This document shows positions 5,881 through 9,420 of a stretch of DNA of 9,420 nt, piece after piece. Origin of the DNA: JAJFUV01 sp964561215 (GTDB lineage: Bacteria; Acidobacteriota; Terriglobia; Bryobacterales; Bryobacteraceae); assembly GCA_964561215.1 (NCBI GenBank), contig CAZLOS010000182.1:1-9420 (forward strand), written 5' to 3'. The notes under the pieces were generated by a model. It did not search any database. It saw only the letters and a program-made list of their open reading frames with translations, and was not told the origin of the DNA. Each line of letters opens with the position of its first letter. The stretch's first letter is position 1. The translations under genes were made by a program, and so were the position numbers.

Positions 5881-8445
5881 CTATTCAATGCCGTAGTCCG
5901 CATCCAACCGAATGCTCTCCCCCGGCGTCAACACGCGCTCGGGACTCCACACGCAAAGGCTGACCTTGTTCTCCCCGCGGCCCCTGTACCACAGCCTGCG
6001 GATGGCGGCCTGCTCCAGGTTGAACCGGTTGACCAGCGTCAGGGAAAGCTGCGGATTGATGAGCCGCCATTCGCGTCGCGGCTCGACGTCGCCGGGAAAG
6101 CTTTCAATGCCGAAGTACCCATTCGCCACCGGCAATAGCGTCTTGCGCACGATGCGCCCGCCCTCCGCAACGTAAGAGAAGTCGACCGTCGGATGGTCCA
6201 TGTCGCCGGGCTGGAATTCCACGCGCGACTGCAGCGCAAGCTGCACGGGACTCGCCCCACGGTTCACCGCCGTTGTGATGGTCCGCAGCAGGCGCTCGCC
6301 CGGCGGCAGTTCCAGCCGCCGCCGCAATTCAAGCCCGCCGGCGCACTTGCCGGCCAGCACAACCGATGCGCGCGAGGGTGAAGATTCCGCGCTCCACTCC
6401 GGCATGTGGCAATCGGACTTCAAGTAGCCCTTATGGGCCAGCAGGACGATCCCGCCCATGGCCTCCAGGTTGGAAAACCGCTCGTCGGGGTCCGGCTGCC
6501 GCACGGCCTCCCGCCCCGTGCGCTTGTCCACCATGCTGATGATCCGCCCGTGGAATCCCGGCGCCACCGCCACCCTCAGAACGTCGTTCTCGATCCTGGC
6601 GACATGGTAAGTCTTCACGTATTGCGCGAACTCGCGCTCGGTCTCCTCGATCCCGTACCACTCATGGAGGCGCGGCAGCCCATAGGAACGCACCTCGGTC
6701 ATGATTTCGCGGAACCTTCGCCAAAACAGGTCTGGATCGGCCGGTCCCCACGTGTCACCACGCAAGATGAAGCGCTTGGCCTCGAGCAATTCGGTCCAAT
6801 CGACCGAGAGCCTTGCTTTTCGAACGCGCCGCGCCACGGCGCCGCTCGCGGCCGCCTTCTCCGCGCCGTCGAACATGCCTTTCGCCGCGGGCAGGAAATC
6901 CGGGCCCAGTCTGGGCGACTTATAGGTCCAAATCGGCTTGCCTTTGCCCCGCGGAGCCTCGCGCACTTCCCGGTGCGTAAGCTCCAAGTACCCGCGCACC
7001 TTCGGCGAAGCGGCCCCGTAGTATGCGTCGAGAAACTCGCGCATGATCGCCCCGGCATCCGCAGCCGGGTTCCAAAGCAGCTTCGCTAACAGGTACGATT
7101 TCAGTTCGCCGAACTCCGTGGTGTACCCGGGCCCGATGTCGCCCTGTAGGAACATCCCCACCACCCCGTGGCGCCGGTACATGGGGATGTCCGCCGTGAG
7201 TTCATCCAGGTTGGGATACGGAAGCTGGTACTGCCAGAAATTCGTGAAGTAATGCCAGACATACAGGTGATCTGTAAGTTGCGCCCACCCCTTCAGCCGG
7301 TCCAGGAAAAACCGGTTTCGCGAACAATGCTCGTAAGGATGCGCCTGGCACAATCCGATGGGCGCCAGGCGGATTCGCACGTTGGGGTGCGGCCGCACTC
7401 TTAGGGGAGGAGCTTCTGTCCAACTGTAGGCGAAGGTGTCGATCAGCTTTTCGGGGTGCTTCTTCGACACTTCCGCCGCAATGGCATTCACGAAACGCAC
7501 CACCGGCCCCGAGTGCGCCCCGCCTTCCTCTTGCTCGACCCTCAGGCAGTTGGGGCATTCGCACCAGCCTTCAGTGTCGTTCTGCGAGACCGAGTAGATG
7601 GTGGCCTCGGGGTGTTCCCCGATCCAACGCAATACGCTCTCGATCCCCAGCCGGATCACATCGGGATTCGTCAGGCACAACTGCGCCCTTTCCGTCCTGC
7701 GGGCTCCCCCCGTGAACGAGAAGTACTCGGGATGCGAGGCGAAGTGCTTGGCAGGCGGAACTAACTCATAAAAGCTGTGGCCGAACGGGTAGTAAGTGAT
7801 CTTACCACCCGTGCTTTCGTCCAAAGCGGAGAAATGTCCGTTGACGCGATTGCGGGCCGCCCAGTCCTTGTCCTTCGAAGGCCCGCTGTACAATTCGCGG
7901 TACTCGAGTTCCGGGCGGTGCACTTCATCGAATCCCGCGAGATCGATGGAAGCCCGCTTGGGGATGCGAGCACAGTCCGGCGTGTACCAGCGGCATCCCA
8001 GGCGTTCGAGAAACTCGTAGACCGCATACATCGTGCCGCGCCTGCGCCCGCCGGCGAGAATGGTATGCTCACCCACGCTCTTCAGGACAAAACCTTCGTC
8101 GCCCAACTTCTCCCACGCGGCGGGAACGCGCAACCGTTCCACCGCCTCGCTCCACCCGACCAACAGCATCGGACCCTTCACGTTATGCCGGTCGTCTACC
8201 AAGGGCAGGCGCGCGCCCGTCATTTCAAACAGGAATCGTTGGAGTTCGTCCGCCGCGCGCTGCTCGCTCGGCGACGCCACGCGGGAAAGCACAATGGTGT
8301 GTCCGGACTGCGTGGAGCGGATGAAGGGCGCCAGCGCCAATAACTCGCGCCGGCGGAGCGCTACTTGCCCCAGGACTGGTTCGGCCGCGGTCCCATTTCG
8401 AGAATCAGCGTGCCGCCCCTGGCGAGGTCTTTGTGTGTAAACCAT
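5881..8445 (-). CDS. DUF4838 domain protein with GH67/GH20-like N-terminus and C-terminal beta domain
   Basis: The 854-codon frame encodes a probable glycan-active protein. An N-terminal alpha/beta domain like those before GH67 and GH20 barrels (about 48-170: HTIVLSRVASPSEQRAADEL, RGTMYAVYEFLERLGCRWY) is followed by a DUF4838 region (about 180-460) with typical motifs: YSVSQNDTEGWCECPNC (284-300), SGPVVRFVNAIAAEV (312-326), LIDTFAYSWTEAPP (334-347) and WHYFTNFWQYQLPYPN (397-412). A helical linker leads to a C-terminal beta-sandwich (about 615-854; DVLRVAVAPGFHGRIISMVD) like galactose-mutarotase folds. No DUF4838 enzyme activity is assured; glycosidase function is inferred from architecture and from the neighbouring GH92 gene. 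The start is unclear: ATG 8445 lies 85 nt inside the GH92 gene, while a Tat-like motif (RRRELLALAPF, 31-41) begins just after the GH92 stop with no ATG or GTG at a suitable place; TTG at codon 36 would lose the arginines. The signal's hydrophobic stretch is short. Confidence 0.88.
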   Translation of the reverse strand: MVYTQRPRQGRHADSRNGTAAEPVLGQVALRRRELLALAPFIRSTQSGHTIVLSRVASPSEQRAADELQRFLFEMTGARLPLVDDRHNVKGPMLLVGWSEAVERLRVPAAWEKLGDEGFVLKSVGEHTILAGGRRRGTMYAVYEFLERLGCRWYTPDCARIPKRASIDLAGFDEVHRPELEYRELYSGPSKDKDWAARNRVNGHFSALDESTGGKITYYPFGHSFYELVPPAKHFASHPEYFSFTGGARRTERAQLCLTNPDVIRLGIESVLRWIGEHPEATIYSVSQNDTEGWCECPNCLRVEQEEGGAHSGPVVRFVNAIAAEVSKKHPEKLIDTFAYSWTEAPPLRVRPHPNVRIRLAPIGLCQAHPYEHCSRNRFFLDRLKGWAQLTDHLYVWHYFTNFWQYQLPYPNLDELTADIPMYRRHGVVGMFLQGDIGPGYTTEFGELKSYLLAKLLWNPAADAGAIMREFLDAYYGAASPKVRGYLELTHREVREAPRGKGKPIWTYKSPRLGPDFLPAAKGMFDGAEKAAASGAVARRVRKARLSVDWTELLEAKRFILRGDTWGPADPDLFWRRFREIMTEVRSYGLPRLHEWYGIEETEREFAQYVKTYHVARIENDVLRVAVAPGFHGRIISMVDKRTGREAVRQPDPDERFSNLEAMGGIVLLAHKGYLKSDCHMPEWSAESSPSRASVVLAGKCAGGLELRRRLELPPGERLLRTITTAVNRGASPVQLALQSRVEFQPGDMDHPTVDFSYVAEGGRIVRKTLLPVANGYFGIESFPGDVEPRREWRLINPQLSLTLVNRFNLEQAAIRRLWYRGRGENKVSLCVWSPERVLTPGESIRLDADYGIE

Positions 8446-9420
8446 GGCTTGTTCAGAGGTTGGCCGTTCAATTCGGCCGACTGGATGTACTTATTCGCCG
8501 CCGACACTCCCCGCGCCACTACGCGGAAGGTTTTTCCCTTGTCCAGGTGCAGCTTCACTTCCTCGAAAACCGGGCTACCGATATCGTACACCGGCTTGCC
8601 CGGACAGACCGGATAGAATCCCATTGCGCTGAACACGTACCACGAGGACAACTCGCCGTCGTCCTCGTCGCCCGCGAACCCCAGCGGATGCGCACGGTAC
8701 CACACGTGCATGATCTCCCTCACCCTCCGCTGCGTCTTCCACGGTTCGCCGGCGTAATTGTAAAGGTACGGGATGTGGAAGCTCGACTCGTTGCCGTGCC
8801 CGTACTGGCCGATCAGCCCCGTCTGGTCCGAAAACTGCCGCAGGAAGACGAACTTCGCGCCTTCCTCGAACCCCCGGTACTGTTCACGGAACAACTGGTC
8901 CAGCTTCGCCGTGAACTTCTCGCGTCCGCCCATCAGCCGGATGAGATCATCCACGTCCTGTTGCACGTGCCAGGTGTAAGTCCAGGAGTTCATCTCGGTG
9001 AAGTAGTCCCGCCCGCCTTGCCCGCCGCCCCACTTCGGGTCAAACGGTTCGATCCACTTCCCGTCCTCGCTCTTCGGGGCCATGAACCCGATGCGCTGGT
9101 CGAACACGTTGCGGTAGTTGCGCACCCGCCCCATGAAATAGTCGTAGTCGCTCTGCTTGCCGAGTTCCCTGGCCAATTGCGCCAGGCACCAGTCGTCGTA
9201 AGCGGCTTCGAGGGTGACCGACACCGCTTGCCGCCGCTCAAAACTATCAACCTCCGGCACGGTCTCTTTCTCGCCCGGCCTCAGTGCGGGGAAGAACCCT
9301 TTTTCGTAGTAAGTCCGGTCGAGCGCGGTGGCGGGTCCCCGGCGCCATGGGATCATGGTCGCTTCCATGCGGTTCTTCCGCAGGCCATCGTATGCTTCCG
9401 CGAGATCGAAATCGCGGTAC
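8361..9420 (-). CDS. GH92 alpha-mannosidase, C-terminal half (5' end outside window)
   Basis: The frame is open to the right edge; 352 residues are visible of a family usually about 750 long. GH92 enzymes are calcium-dependent inverting exo-alpha-mannosidases, usually secreted or periplasmic. The fragment begins YRDFDLAEAYDGLRKNRMEA and holds the family hallmarks: ERRQAVSVTLEAAYDDWCLA, EMNSWTYTWHVQQDV with the probable general-acid Glu (residue 142 of the fragment), YGHGNESSFHIPYLYNY, GDEDDGELSSWYVFSAMGFY with the probable catalytic-base Asp pair (251 and 253), and the final beta strands ending EMGPRPNQSWGK and TAG. The spacing of Glu to the two Asp (109 and 111) matches what I recall for the structurally studied Bacteroides enzyme BT3990. 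The usual GNEP reads GNES here. The enzyme therefore looks intact and active in this half. Linkage preference (alpha-1,2, -1,3 or others) cannot be told. The DUF4838 gene overlaps its 3' end and is probably cotranscribed. Confidence 0.95.
   Translation of the reverse strand, partial: YRDFDLAEAYDGLRKNRMEATMIPWRRGPATALDRTYYEKGFFPALRPGEKETVPEVDSFERRQAVSVTLEAAYDDWCLAQLARELGKQSDYDYFMGRVRNYRNVFDQRIGFMAPKSEDGKWIEPFDPKWGGGQGGRDYFTEMNSWTYTWHVQQDVDDLIRLMGGREKFTAKLDQLFREQYRGFEEGAKFVFLRQFSDQTGLIGQYGHGNESSFHIPYLYNYAGEPWKTQRRVREIMHVWYRAHPLGFAGDEDDGELSSWYVFSAMGFYPVCPGKPVYDIGSPVFEEVKLHLDKGKTFRVVARGVSAANKYIQSAELNGQPLNKPWFTHKDLARGGTLILEMGPRPNQSWGK

Noticed and set aside
6406..7089. + strand frame of 227 codons opposite the DUF4838 gene
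   Set aside because: It is a shadow of a well-supported DUF4838 coding region and has no recognisable motif.

Overview
This is a GC-rich window with secreted, Tat- or Sec-targeted carbohydrate-active proteins. The gene content (GH106-like, DUF4838 and GH92 proteins, a Tat-exported Gfo/Idh/MocA-like protein, and a HisKA_2 kinase with a REC-PAS regulator) resembles soil Acidobacteriota of the Solibacter/Bryobacter type. That placement is inferred from gene families and composition only; there is no rRNA or marker gene here.

The layout is two converging gene blocks. On the + strand, the 3' part of a GH106-like (alpha-L-rhamnosidase-like) gene (1-1352) enters from the left edge. It carries an in-frame TAG at 205-207 and an apparent frameshifting deletion near 1099-1115, so I call it a pseudogene. 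It overlaps a Tat-exported Gfo/Idh/MocA-like protein (1340-2581), followed after 4 nt by a secreted protein with an apparent alpha-helical toroid and a C-terminal beta domain (2586-4226). On the - strand, read from the right edge, come the 3' half of a GH92 alpha-mannosidase (9420-8361, 5' end outside the window), a DUF4838 protein of 854 codons (8445-5881), a 175-nt gap with a possible promoter, a sensor-less HisKA_2 histidine kinase (5705-4992) and a REC-PAS response regulator (4988-4227). The two blocks meet with no base between their stop codons at 4226/4227.

Together the genes look like a glycan-degradation neighbourhood. GH92 enzymes remove alpha-mannose, GH106 enzymes remove alpha-L-rhamnose, and DUF4838 proteins have a GH67/GH20-like architecture. 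The embedded two-component pair has no sensor domain and no DNA-binding output, so its link to the glycan genes is by position only. I see no SusC/SusD pair, mobile element, RNA gene or CRISPR array. The most interesting points are the decaying GH106-like gene, the unusual start of the DUF4838 gene, the output-less signalling pair that looks like the parts of a split hybrid kinase, and two + strand proteins without a clear assigned function.
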